From Chloroflexi bacterium HGW-Chloroflexi-9 (GTDB taxonomy: Bacteria > Chloroflexota > Dehalococcoidia > UBA2979): a DNA stretch of 34,768 nt. Below the pieces are notes generated by a model. It was not told the DNA's origin. It searched no databases and saw only the letters and a program-made list of their open reading frames with translations. This document shows positions 18,527 to 26,087 of this stretch, piece after piece. The translations under genes were made by a program, and so were the position numbers. Location: the NCBI GenBank assembly GCA_002840675.1, contig PHBR01000008.1, positions 1 to 34,768 on the forward strand, read 5' to 3'. Position 1 is the stretch's first letter; each line of letters opens with the position of its first letter.

Positions 18527-20332
18527 CTACCAGGAGCCCCCGCCGCCGCCGCCGCCGCCGCCCCCTGAGAACCCACCGGAGAAGCCGCTGGAGCCCGATC
18601 CGCCCGGGGTGGCGGCCAGCGTTCCGCTGGTCGCCACCGAGAAGTCGTCGATCGTGGATGCGAACGCCCCGTAGGCCAGGGGGCTGGTGCCCGAGTACCA
18701 CGAGGGCGCCGGCGCCTCCGCCAGCCCCTCGAACGCCTTCGCCCAGCGTTCCGTGAGCCCGAAGACGATCGCGTATGGGAGGTACTCGTAGAACAACTGC
18801 GCCCGCTCCGCGAAGCGCGCCCGTTCGGACTCCGCCGTGGCGATGAAGCGCTGGAAGCCGCGCACGCGGGTGAGCGCGGCGGTGCCCCGGGCGGTCCGGC
18901 TCGGCATCCACGGGTGAGCGATCGTGAGCATGAGCCCGCCGAGCACCAGCGGGACCGCGATCAGGGCCAGGTGGGTGAACGCCGCCGCGGCAACCTGCAC
19001 GATGATGGCGACGGTGAGGGCGCCCAGGCCCAGCCCCAGCCAGCGCATGCGCGTGCCCTCCGGGCTGCTCCGGTACCACCCGCGCGCCACGGCATCCTCG
19101 TACATCGCCTTCTGGACCTTGCCCAGGTCGGCGTGGAACTTCGTCCGCAGGTCGCTCAGGTCCCGCTCGGTCTTGCCGCCGCCGAAGAGCGCATCCAGCA
19201 GGACACGCTCGTATTCCAGGAGTGGGGTCGTGCCGGGCAGGCGCGTCAGCCGCCAGTCCGGCTTCTTCTTCTCCGTCGAGATCTCCGTGATCTGCAGGTG
19301 CCCGCGTACCGCGAGGTCGACGATCGTGGCGGTCACGTCCACGGTATGTGCGCGCTCGTCCAGCACGAGGCCCACCTGGCCCGGCCGGAGCGAGTCCGGC
19401 GGGACGTACTCCACCGGGTACGGCCCGCTCTGGAACAGCGGGACGCGCTGGTCGGCGCCGCCCGCTCCGCCGAAGGCGACATCCACCGCCGAGCCCTGGA
19501 AGCGCCGGTCGCGTCCGCGCGTCCAGACCAGGCGGGCGGTCCCCGCTATCACCAGCACCAGCAGCGCGCCGGCGCCGCCGAGCGTGAACGGGGTGACCTC
19601 GAACGCCCGGCGGAACGACCACCGCTCCTCCAGGATCGGGGCGGGCTCCGGCACGGCTCCCTTCGGGAGCGCCACCACCACGGTCACGCCCTGGTAGGCG
19701 CGCAGGCCGCCCTCTGAGAACGTGGCGCGTGTCCCGGCGGTAATCGCGCTCGTGCACCTGAGCGACGAGCCATACGACCCGGCGTAGCAGGCGACCTGCT
19801 CGATCGGCGCGGGCGCGACCACCTGCACCGCCACGCGGTCGATCGGGACATCCCAGTTCGTGCCGATGGCATTCCAGTTGAGTTCGTCGTGCGAGGTAAA
19901 GGCGTTCAGCGCGCCCCGGATCCGGTACTGGATCCGGTACTCGTGGCGCCCGCTGATCGTGACGTCGGCATCGCCGATCCGGATCCGCCGGTTGCCCGCA
20001 CCACCGTCCTCCAGCACGAAGCCGGCAGGCGTGCGCTCCGAGGCGGTCACGGACAGCACGTCCAGGCGGTACACCCGGTCGTGGGTATCGTCGTAGCGGA
20101 GCCGGACAGGGATGTCGCGAAGGATGCCGTGCCGCTCCTCCGTCCCAAAGTCGTACACGATCTGCTCGTCGATGAGCAGCGCACCGTCCGCCTCGATCTC
20201 GATGCGCACCTCGAACGAAAGGATGCGCTCGCCCGCCTGGGCACGCGCCACGCTGGCCGCGGCGACCATGAGCGCGGCGAACAGGGCAAGGACCGCGACC
20301 GACAGGGCCGCGAGCCGGCGATAGTCAAACAT
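18527..20332 (-). CDS. DUF2207 domain-containing membrane protein
   Basis: A 601-residue membrane protein of the DUF2207 (YciQ-like) family, whose molecular role is unknown. A signal/anchor segment (residues about 8-32) precedes an extracytoplasmic beta domain with IEIEADGALLIDEQIVYDFG, GILRDIPVR and LNWNAIGTNWDVPI, all typical of the family. A membrane segment lies at about 245-268. A cytoplasmic part with the ERVLLDALFGGGKTE motif precedes two more membrane segments (about 430-475). The C-terminus is Ser/Gly-rich and ends SGGGGGGGGGGSW, a usual DUF2207 tail. The ATG at 20332 has GGGGGAG upstream. It is divergent from lemA at 20434; DUF2207 and LemA proteins are often encoded together, which supports both calls and suggests joint action in the envelope. 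Confidence 0.92.
   Translation of the reverse strand: MFDYRRLAALSVAVLALFAALMVAAASVARAQAGERILSFEVRIEIEADGALLIDEQIVYDFGTEERHGILRDIPVRLRYDDTHDRVYRLDVLSVTASERTPAGFVLEDGGAGNRRIRIGDADVTISGRHEYRIQYRIRGALNAFTSHDELNWNAIGTNWDVPIDRVAVQVVAPAPIEQVACYAGSYGSSLRCTSAITAGTRATFSEGGLRAYQGVTVVVALPKGAVPEPAPILEERWSFRRAFEVTPFTLGGAGALLVLVIAGTARLVWTRGRDRRFQGSAVDVAFGGAGGADQRVPLFQSGPYPVEYVPPDSLRPGQVGLVLDERAHTVDVTATIVDLAVRGHLQITEISTEKKKPDWRLTRLPGTTPLLEYERVLLDALFGGGKTERDLSDLRTKFHADLGKVQKAMYEDAVARGWYRSSPEGTRMRWLGLGLGALTVAIIVQVAAAAFTHLALIAVPLVLGGLMLTIAHPWMPSRTARGTAALTRVRGFQRFIATAESERARFAERAQLFYEYLPYAIVFGLTERWAKAFEGLAEAPAPSWYSGTSPLAYGAFASTIDDFSVATSGTLAATPGGSGSSGFSGGFSGGGGGGGGGGSW
18538..18564 (-). repeat. Trinucleotide (GGC/CCG) run coding the glycine tail
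   Basis: A perfect CCG/GCC triplet run encodes the ten-glycine tract of the DUF2207 protein. Slippage here would change the tail by whole residues without breaking the frame. Confidence 0.7.
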
Positions 20333-20433
20333 TGGGGCTCCCCCGCCCGGTGAGCCGCGGGCAGTGCGAGGATACTGTCTGCTGGTCAGGCGCAGTTGAC
20401 GCGCTGCCGCAATGTTCCCTCAGGAGTCCTCGC

Positions 20434-20991
20434 ATGGATCTCACGGTCTGGATCGCGGTGCCCGTCGTGGTCGTCGTCATGGCGTGGGCCGGCTGGACGT
20501 TCAACGTCCTCGTGCGGAAACGCAACCGCGTGGACGAGGGCTGGTCGCAGGTGGACGTGGAACTGGCCCGCCGTGCCGACCTCATCCCCTCGCTCGTCGC
20601 CACGGTGCGCGGGTACGCCGCGCACGAGGAGGCCGTGTTCACGCGCGTTGCGGAGGCGCGCGCCGGGGCGGTCGCCAGCGCGGGCACGGACCGCCGCGCC
20701 GTCGCCGAGTCAGGGCTGACCGGGGCGCTGCGCTCCCTGTTCGCCGTGGCGGAGGCGTACCCGGACCTGCTCGCCGCCGAGACCTTCCGGGGCCTCCAGG
20801 AACAGCTCGCCACCACGGAAGACCGCATCGCCTACGCGCGCGCCTACTACAACGCGCTGGTCACCGACTACGAAAGCGCCCGCCGCACCATCCCCACGGC
20901 GCTCATCGCCTCGCTCTTCCGCTTCCCCCAGCGCGCCTTCTTCGAGGCGGACATCGCCTCGCGCGGCGCCATCGCGGTGGACCTCGGCTAG
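20434..20991 (+). CDS. lemA: LemA family protein
   Basis: A 185-residue membrane-anchored helical protein. A single N-terminal membrane segment (residues about 4-24) is followed by the family hallmark NVLVRKRNRVDEGWSQVDVEL, then RRADLIPSLVATVRGYAAHEEAVF, LRSLFAVAEAYPDLLA and a C-terminal YNALVTDYESARRTIP-like segment where LemA proteins have YN..V..YN. The ATG at 20434 has CAGGAG at suitable spacing; the frame is open upstream but without family features. Its function is unknown in general. It is divergent from the DUF2207 gene, with 101 bases between the two start codons. Confidence 0.93.
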   Translation: MDLTVWIAVPVVVVVMAWAGWTFNVLVRKRNRVDEGWSQVDVELARRADLIPSLVATVRGYAAHEEAVFTRVAEARAGAVASAGTDRRAVAESGLTGALRSLFAVAEAYPDLLAAETFRGLQEQLATTEDRIAYARAYYNALVTDYESARRTIPTALIASLFRFPQRAFFEADIASRGAIAVDLG

Positions 20992-21008
20992 CTCCGGATG
21001 AGGCTCGG

Positions 21009-21024
21009 CACGCCGTGTGGCGTG
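21009..21024. terminator. Short hairpin after lemA
   Basis: CACGCC (21009-21014) pairs with GGCGTG (21019-21024) around a GTGT loop, 18 bases after the lemA stop. The stem is only six pairs and there is no T-run, so it is a weak candidate. Confidence 0.3.
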
Positions 21025-21050
21025 GGCGACCGCACTGGTGTGTTCATCAG

Positions 21051-21078
21051 TTGACACAGTATCGGGGACTTGTATTCT
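21051..21078 (+). promoter_or_regulatory. Near-consensus sigma-70-like promoter of the polysaccharide locus
   Basis: A perfect -35 hexamer TTGACA (21051-21056) is followed after 16 bases by TATTCT (21073-21078), four of six matches to TATAAT. It is the best promoter in the window and sits at the head of a run of six plus-strand genes. It overlaps the only canonical in-frame start codon of the first gene. Confidence 0.6.
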
Positions 21079-21747
21079 CACGAAGCGGGGACGGGGAAGG
21101 ATGCTTCCATCGCTACGGCTGAGCGAACCCGTGCGCAACCAGCCCCACGCCGCGTTTGGTACGGGGTAACGAAGGTCGGCATCGACCTCGTTCTGGCCAT
21201 CTTGTCCCTCGCGGCGCTCTCGCCAGTCCTGCTGATCGCGGCCCTCGCCGTCCGCTTCACCTCGCCTGGCCCCATCCTGTTCCGCCACCAGCGTGTTGGA
21301 CGGAATGGTGTCCCGTTCGTCGTCTACAAGTTCCGGACGATGCGAACCGATACGGGTCTGACCCCCGACGCTATCGCCTCCTTCCGCGAGAACTACAAGT
21401 TGGCGGGCGACCCGCGCATCACCCCGGTCGGCCGCTGGCTGCGCCGGACCAGCCTGGACGAAGCGCCGCAACTCCTGAACGTCCTCAGCGGCACCATGTC
21501 GATCGTTGGGCCCCGCCCTGTGACACCAGTGGAGCTGCATGAGAAGTACGGTGAGCACGCCGACGAACTGGTTTCGGTGAAGCCGGGCCTCACGGGGCTC
21601 TGGCAGGTCTCGGGACGGTCATCCCTGACCTATCGGCAGCGCGTTGATCTGGACCTCCAGTACGTGCGTGAGCGCGGGCTGTGGACGGACCTCAAGATCA
21701 TCGCCCGCACGCCGCTCGCGGTGCTGCTCATGCGCGGGGCCGAGTAG
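21070..21747 (+). CDS. Polyprenyl-phosphate sugar-1-phosphate transferase (initiating glycosyltransferase)
   Basis: A 225-residue member of the bacterial sugar transferase (WcaJ/PglC-like, Bac_transf) family. It moves a sugar-1-phosphate from a nucleotide sugar to undecaprenyl phosphate at the membrane, the first step in building a surface glycan. Motifs: the membrane re-entrant helix [87 protein letters not shown] and DLQYV. All catalytic-core motifs are present. The start is uncertain: TTG at 21070 is the only canonical in-frame start, yet it lies inside a promoter-like sequence. An ATG with GGGGAAGG at 21101 is out of frame, and its frame stops at 21169. The conserved domain begins near 21170, so the core call is not affected. 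Confidence 0.9.
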   Translation: MYSHEAGTGKDASIATAERTRAQPAPRRVWYGVTKVGIDLVLAILSLAALSPVLLIAALAVRFTSPGPILFRHQRVGRNGVPFVVYKFRTMRTDTGLTPDAIASFRENYKLAGDPRITPVGRWLRRTSLDEAPQLLNVLSGTMSIVGPRPVTPVELHEKYGEHADELVSVKPGLTGLWQVSGRSSLTYRQRVDLDLQYVRERGLWTDLKIIARTPLAVLLMRGAE

Positions 21748-21766
21748 CGCCCGCCCGCGGGACACC

Positions 21767-24181
21767 GTGGCCCATTCACCACTCACGCCCATCCCGCTCC
21801 GCTGGCGGATCGCCACCCTGCTGGCGGTCGCCCTCGCCGTCCTCGTCTTCGATTTCGGGCGTCGTTCGGTGACCGGGTACCGCGAGCTCAGCGCCGCCGT
21901 CGACCGCATCGAGGCGGCGCGTGCGACGCTGGAGCCGATCGTCCGCTTCGACGCATCACGCTGGCCGGCCGCGGAAGCGATCGCCGTCGCTCACGCTGAC
22001 TTGGAGGAAGCAAACCGCCGCTTCGAGCGTGCGGACCGCCGGCTCAGCTACGTGCCGGGGGTTGCCCGGCTGTTCGCATGGGTGCCACGCTGGGGAGACA
22101 GCCTGGGACACGCGCAGGACGCGCTCCGCGCCGGGCGGACGGTCGCCGGCAGCACCGACCGGCTGGTGCGCCGCCTGGACGCCCTGGTCGCGGGTGAGGG
22201 CCGCATCGCCGACCGTGCCTATCAGACCTTCGTGATCGACGCGGCGCCCCTGCTCGCGGAACTCGAGACGCTCGCGGCGTTGCGCGGCGACCTCGAACGC
22301 CTCGCGGCGGTCGACTGGCACCCACCGTTTGGGCGTGTGGGCCGCGCGCTCCAGCTCGCGTTGGCGGAGCTCGAACGGGTGGAGGAGGCCCGCGACATCG
22401 CGACAGGACTCCGTGATGGGCTGCCGGTGCTGCTCGGGTACGACCAGCCGCGGACGCTGCTGCTCCTGGGCCAGAACGATCACGAGGTGCGTCCGACCGG
22501 CGGGTTCATCGGCACCGTCGGACTCCTCACCCTGGATCAGGGGCGCGTGACCTCGAGGCGGTTCGGGTCCTCGTACGACTTCGATGCGCCGACACGTGAT
22601 GGACTGCGGACGCCGCCCCTCGATCTCTCGTCGTCGCTGGGCATTGGCGAGTGGCACATCCGCGACGCCAACTGGTCTCCGGACTTCCGCGTATCGGGCG
22701 AGACCGCCCGTCGCTTCCTGGCGGAGGACCTGGGCGTCGAGGCCGACAGCGTGGTCGCGGTGGATTCGCACTTCGTCGCGCTGCTCCTCGGCGCCCTCGG
22801 CCCGGTGGAGGTGGATGGGTACGACGAGCCGCTCACCCAGGACAGCTGGTTCGTGCAGGCAGAGAACAGCATCTACGCCCTGGAGTTCGGCGAGACGGCC
22901 GCCCCCGCGGACGTTGGCGAGGGCGGCGTGAACCTCGTCGCAAACCCGGGCTTCGAGGCGTCGCTGGCCGGATGGGACGCGGCCGGTGACGCCGAGCTCG
23001 ATCTGCTCGAGGCGTTGGAGGACGCGGCCTACGGCAGCGGTGCGCTGCGGGTCGATGCACACAGCGCGGGAGGCGGCGCGCGTTACACCGGCGCAGCGAA
23101 TGCTCGCGCGGGCCAGGCCTACACCGCGTCCGTCAGTGTGCGTGCGGCGGACGCCGCCTCGGTCGGTGCCGAGGTACAGCTGCTGTTCGAGGCGCGCGGC
23201 GGTGAATACGAGCAGGCCTCCACGACCATCCGCCTCTCCGATCAGTGGCAGCGGTTCTCCGTGACGACCACCTGGGCCAACGAGGGCCACACCGGCTGGG
23301 GGCTCACGGTCCGGGACGCCATCGGCCAGTCGCTCGTCGTGGAGATGGACGGCGTGCAGGTGGAGGCCGGCCCGGAGGCAACGCCCTACGAGGAGACGGA
23401 TCGCACGAGCACCGAGCAGGCTGGAGGGCGCGGGGTGGCGCGGCAGGCCTACCTCAGCCCGGTGCTCGACACGCTGCTCGAACGCGCGGAACTAGCATCC
23501 GGCGACACCGTGCCGGCGCTGATCGGCGCCCTCAGCCAGGCCGTCCGGGCACGCAACCTCCAACTGTATTCGCCACACGGATCGGTCGCCGCGCTGGCGA
23601 GACAGCTTGAGGTCGACGGTGCGATCGAAGCGCCGGCGGACGGCGATCAGCTGGTCGTGGTGGACGCGAACGTCTCGTACAGCAAACTCCAGCCCGCCAT
23701 CACCCGCTCCATCACGTACCTCCTGGGGCAGGACGGCCACGTGGACATTCTGATCCGCTGGCGGAACGACCTGCCCACCTTCGACGGCGGGCGGTACGCG
23801 CGGCTGGGACAGGACGGCATGATCTGGGACCCGGTCGCCTACCGCATGAACACTGCGCCCGGGACGTTCGCGACCTACACCCGGCTCATCCTCCGTGGCG
23901 ATGCGGAGACGGTGAGGACGACCGGATTCGAGCAGCGCGGCCTCTTCCCTGGCGAGGACGCCCTCACCTTTGCTGGGCGGGTGATCGTCCCACCTGGCGA
24001 GGAAGCCTTCGTGGCGGTGAGCTACGAATTGCCGGACCGCCCGCAGACTCTGCGCCTCTGGAAGCAGGGAGGCTTCGCTTCCACCACCGTGAAGGTGCTG
24101 GTGAACCAGGGCGGGACGCAGCACGTCGCGTTCGAGGGCCTGCTCCTGGAGGACACCGTGGTCGATCTGAAGGCGCCCTGA
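21767..24181 (+). CDS. DUF4012 protein with an inserted carbohydrate-binding-like module
   Basis: About 804 residues from GTG 21767, 19 bases after the sugar transferase; the longer open frame upstream overlaps that gene and is a shadow. One N-terminal membrane segment (about 11-28) anchors an extracytoplasmic protein. The DUF4012 core includes LLGQNDHEVRPTGGFIGTVG (about 229-248), SYDFD, WHIRDANWSPDF and VVAVDSHFVALLLGALGPVEV. At about 388-551 a separate beta module interrupts it: LVANPGFEASLAGW, WQRFSVTTTWANEGHTGWGL and VEMDGVQVEAG are typical of family 4/9-like carbohydrate-binding modules. The DUF4012 part then resumes (RQAYLSPVLDTLLERAEL...). DUF4012 proteins often lie in polysaccharide loci but have no proven function. 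The module is related to that in the last gene of the window. Confidence 0.88.
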   Translation: MAHSPLTPIPLRWRIATLLAVALAVLVFDFGRRSVTGYRELSAAVDRIEAARATLEPIVRFDASRWPAAEAIAVAHADLEEANRRFERADRRLSYVPGVARLFAWVPRWGDSLGHAQDALRAGRTVAGSTDRLVRRLDALVAGEGRIADRAYQTFVIDAAPLLAELETLAALRGDLERLAAVDWHPPFGRVGRALQLALAELERVEEARDIATGLRDGLPVLLGYDQPRTLLLLGQNDHEVRPTGGFIGTVGLLTLDQGRVTSRRFGSSYDFDAPTRDGLRTPPLDLSSSLGIGEWHIRDANWSPDFRVSGETARRFLAEDLGVEADSVVAVDSHFVALLLGALGPVEVDGYDEPLTQDSWFVQAENSIYALEFGETAAPADVGEGGVNLVANPGFEASLAGWDAAGDAELDLLEALEDAAYGSGALRVDAHSAGGGARYTGAANARAGQAYTASVSVRAADAASVGAEVQLLFEARGGEYEQASTTIRLSDQWQRFSVTTTWANEGHTGWGLTVRDAIGQSLVVEMDGVQVEAGPEATPYEETDRTSTEQAGGRGVARQAYLSPVLDTLLERAELASGDTVPALIGALSQAVRARNLQLYSPHGSVAALARQLEVDGAIEAPADGDQLVVVDANVSYSKLQPAITRSITYLLGQDGHVDILIRWRNDLPTFDGGRYARLGQDGMIWDPVAYRMNTAPGTFATYTRLILRGDAETVRTTGFEQRGLFPGEDALTFAGRVIVPPGEEAFVAVSYELPDRPQTLRLWKQGGFASTTVKVLVNQGGTQHVAFEGLLLEDTVVDLKAP

Positions 24182-24209
24182 TGCCCTATCTCCCGCGATC
24201 ACGCGCCGA

Positions 24210-24215
24210 TATGAT
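24210..24215 (+). promoter_or_regulatory. Candidate -10 element for a leaderless gmhA transcript
   Basis: TATGAT (five of six matches to TATAAT) ends six bases before the gmhA ATG at 24222, so transcription would start at the A of the start codon. No ribosome site is visible in the 40-base gap. No good -35 hexamer is seen. Confidence 0.4.
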
Positions 24216-24221
24216 GCGCGC

Positions 24222-24806
24222 ATGACGGCTGCGGAGACGCTCTTCAGCGCTGGACTTGCGGAGCATGCGGCTGTGCTGGAAGCCGTGCGCCGTGACCTCG
24301 GCGGCCCCTTCGAGCGGATGCTGGAGGCGTGGGTCATCGCCACCCGCGGTGGCGGCAAGATCATGTTCTGTGGCAACGGGGGCAGTGCGGCGGACGCGCA
24401 GCACCTCGCCACCGAACTTACCGTCCGCTACGTCTCGGATCGCCCGGCGATCGCCGCGCTGGCGCTGACCACGGACACCTCCGCGCTCACCGCGGTCGCG
24501 AACGACCACGGCTACGAGACGGTGTTCGCGCGCCAGGTGGAGGCGCTCGGCCGCCCGGGCGACGTCCTCGTCGCGATCTCCACCTCCGGCCGCAGCCCGA
24601 ACATCCTGCTGGCGCTACGCCGCGCGGGTGAACTGGGCATCGTGCCTGCCGCCCTCACCGGTGGCGATGGCGGCGGGGTCGTGGGCCTCGCCGACCCGGT
24701 GATCGTCGTGCCCTCTCGCACCACCGCGCGCATTCAGGAGATGCACATCACGCTGGGGCAACTCCTCTGCTCGGGGCTGGAGCAAGCCCTCGGGTACGCT
24801 TCGTGA
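24222..24806 (+). CDS. gmhA: GmhA-like sedoheptulose-7-phosphate isomerase (SIS domain)
   Basis: A 194-residue SIS-fold enzyme. GmhA converts D-sedoheptulose 7-phosphate to D-glycero-D-manno-heptose 7-phosphate, the first step of heptose nucleotide synthesis. It aligns without gaps to E. coli GmhA as I recall it: FCGNGGSAADAQH places the metal/catalytic H61 and E65 at the same numbers, STSGRS is the phosphate site, and RIQEMH gives Q172 and H175. At position 180, where E. coli has the metal-binding histidine H180, this protein has Gln. DiaA-like SIS proteins also lack that histidine, so a changed role is possible, but the operon with hddA favours heptose synthesis. The next gene overlaps its stop by four bases. 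Confidence 0.88.
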   Translation: MTAAETLFSAGLAEHAAVLEAVRRDLGGPFERMLEAWVIATRGGGKIMFCGNGGSAADAQHLATELTVRYVSDRPAIAALALTTDTSALTAVANDHGYETVFARQVEALGRPGDVLVAISTSGRSPNILLALRRAGELGIVPAALTGGDGGGVVGLADPVIVVPSRTTARIQEMHITLGQLLCSGLEQALGYAS

Positions 24807-26056
24807 CCGTCTGCCGAGTGTGCTCCGGAGACTCGCTCCGGCTGGTGATCGACCTCGGCGACCAGCCACATTGCAACTCGCTCATCGGTCCCGAGGCGCT
24901 TGCTGAGCGCGAGCCGTACTACCCCCTGCGGCTCTTCTTCTGCGAGGACTGCACCACCGTTCAGATCGACCACACGGTGCCGAAGGAGACGATGTTCTCC
25001 GAGTACCTGTACGTCTCCGGCACCACCGAGACCCTCCGTGCCCACTTCCGCGACACCGCGGAGCGGTTGACCGCGCGCCTCGGGCTGCAGTCCGGCGACC
25101 TCGTCGTGGACATCGGCAGCAACGATGGCACCTGGCTCGCGGAGTTCCAGGCGCTGGGGCTGCGCGGGCTCGGCGTCGAGCCGGCACGAAACATCGCGGC
25201 GCTCGCGAACGACGCCGGTATTCGCACGCTCAACCGCTTCTTCAACGCCGAGGTCGCCACGGCGATCCTCGACGAGGGCACGCCGCCGAAACTGGTCACA
25301 GCGGCCGGCGTCTTCTTCCACCTGGAGGAACTGCACAGCGCCACGGAGGGTGTGGCCGCGCTCTGTCGCGCGGGCGCGGTGTTCTGCGTGCAGGCGATCT
25401 ACCTCCGGGAGATGCTCCGCCAGACCGCGTTCGACAACATCTATCACGAACACCTCACCTACTGGACGCTGCGCTCGTTCAGCGTGTTGCTGGAGCAGTA
25501 CGGGCTGGAAGTGATCTCCGCCAACGTGGTGCCGATCCACGGTGGCACCATGGAGCTGCTCATTGCGGAGCGCGGGCGCTTCCCGGTCGACGCCTCGGTG
25601 GAAGCGATACGAACGCGAGAGACCGAGGAACGGCTGGGCGAGGTTGAGACGTACCTGGCGTTCGCCGAACGCGTCCGCGCGATCGGCCGGGACCTCCTCG
25701 CGATCCTGGAGTCGTACCGCGCGGCTGGGAAAACGGTGTACGCCTTCGGCGCCCCGGCGAAGGGGGCGACGATGCTGAACTCGTTCGGCATCGACACTCG
25801 GTTGGTGGCGCTGGCGACCGAACGCAACCCGCTCAAGGTCGGCCACTGGATCCCCGGTGCACGCATCCCAATCGTGCAGGAGGGGGCGGTGCCGGAGCCG
25901 GACGCGTACCTCGTGCTGCCGTGGAACTTCCTGGGCGAGTTCCTCCGTCGCAACCAGGCCTACGTGGAGGGCGGGGGCGACTTCATCGTGCCGATCCCCC
26001 GACCGAGGGTGATCACGGCGGCCAATATCGACGAGGAACTGGCGGGCATAAAATAG
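24803..26056 (+). CDS. Sugar C-methyltransferase-like SAM-dependent enzyme
   Basis: A 417-residue three-part methyltransferase of the NovU/TylC3/TcaB9 type. The N-terminal zinc-binding part has Cys4, Cys7, Cys47 and Cys50. The SAM-binding Rossmann core has VVDIGSNDGTWL followed by GLRGLGVEPARN. The motif IYHEHLTYWTL carries the Glu-His pair known to be catalytic in this family. IHGGTMELLI and a C-terminal nucleotide-binding-like region with VYAFGAPAKGATMLN complete the family pattern. Known members methylate a carbon of a nucleotide-linked keto-sugar. GTG 24803 overlaps the gmhA stop (GTGA), so the two are coupled. Lying between gmhA and hddA, it may make a C-methylated sugar or heptose; the actual substrate is unknown. 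Confidence 0.9.
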   Translation: MTVCRVCSGDSLRLVIDLGDQPHCNSLIGPEALAEREPYYPLRLFFCEDCTTVQIDHTVPKETMFSEYLYVSGTTETLRAHFRDTAERLTARLGLQSGDLVVDIGSNDGTWLAEFQALGLRGLGVEPARNIAALANDAGIRTLNRFFNAEVATAILDEGTPPKLVTAAGVFFHLEELHSATEGVAALCRAGAVFCVQAIYLREMLRQTAFDNIYHEHLTYWTLRSFSVLLEQYGLEVISANVVPIHGGTMELLIAERGRFPVDASVEAIRTRETEERLGEVETYLAFAERVRAIGRDLLAILESYRAAGKTVYAFGAPAKGATMLNSFGIDTRLVALATERNPLKVGHWIPGARIPIVQEGAVPEPDAYLVLPWNFLGEFLRRNQAYVEGGGDFIVPIPRPRVITAANIDEELAGIK

Positions 26057-26087
26057 CCGCGAGGCTCGGGGTGGACAGGCGGCCTGG

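Noticed and set aside
18474-19757. Minus-strand open frame of 427 codons inside the DUF2207 gene
   Set aside because: Shadow in another frame of the same strand; the DUF2207 frame has the signal segment, membrane helices and Gly tail.
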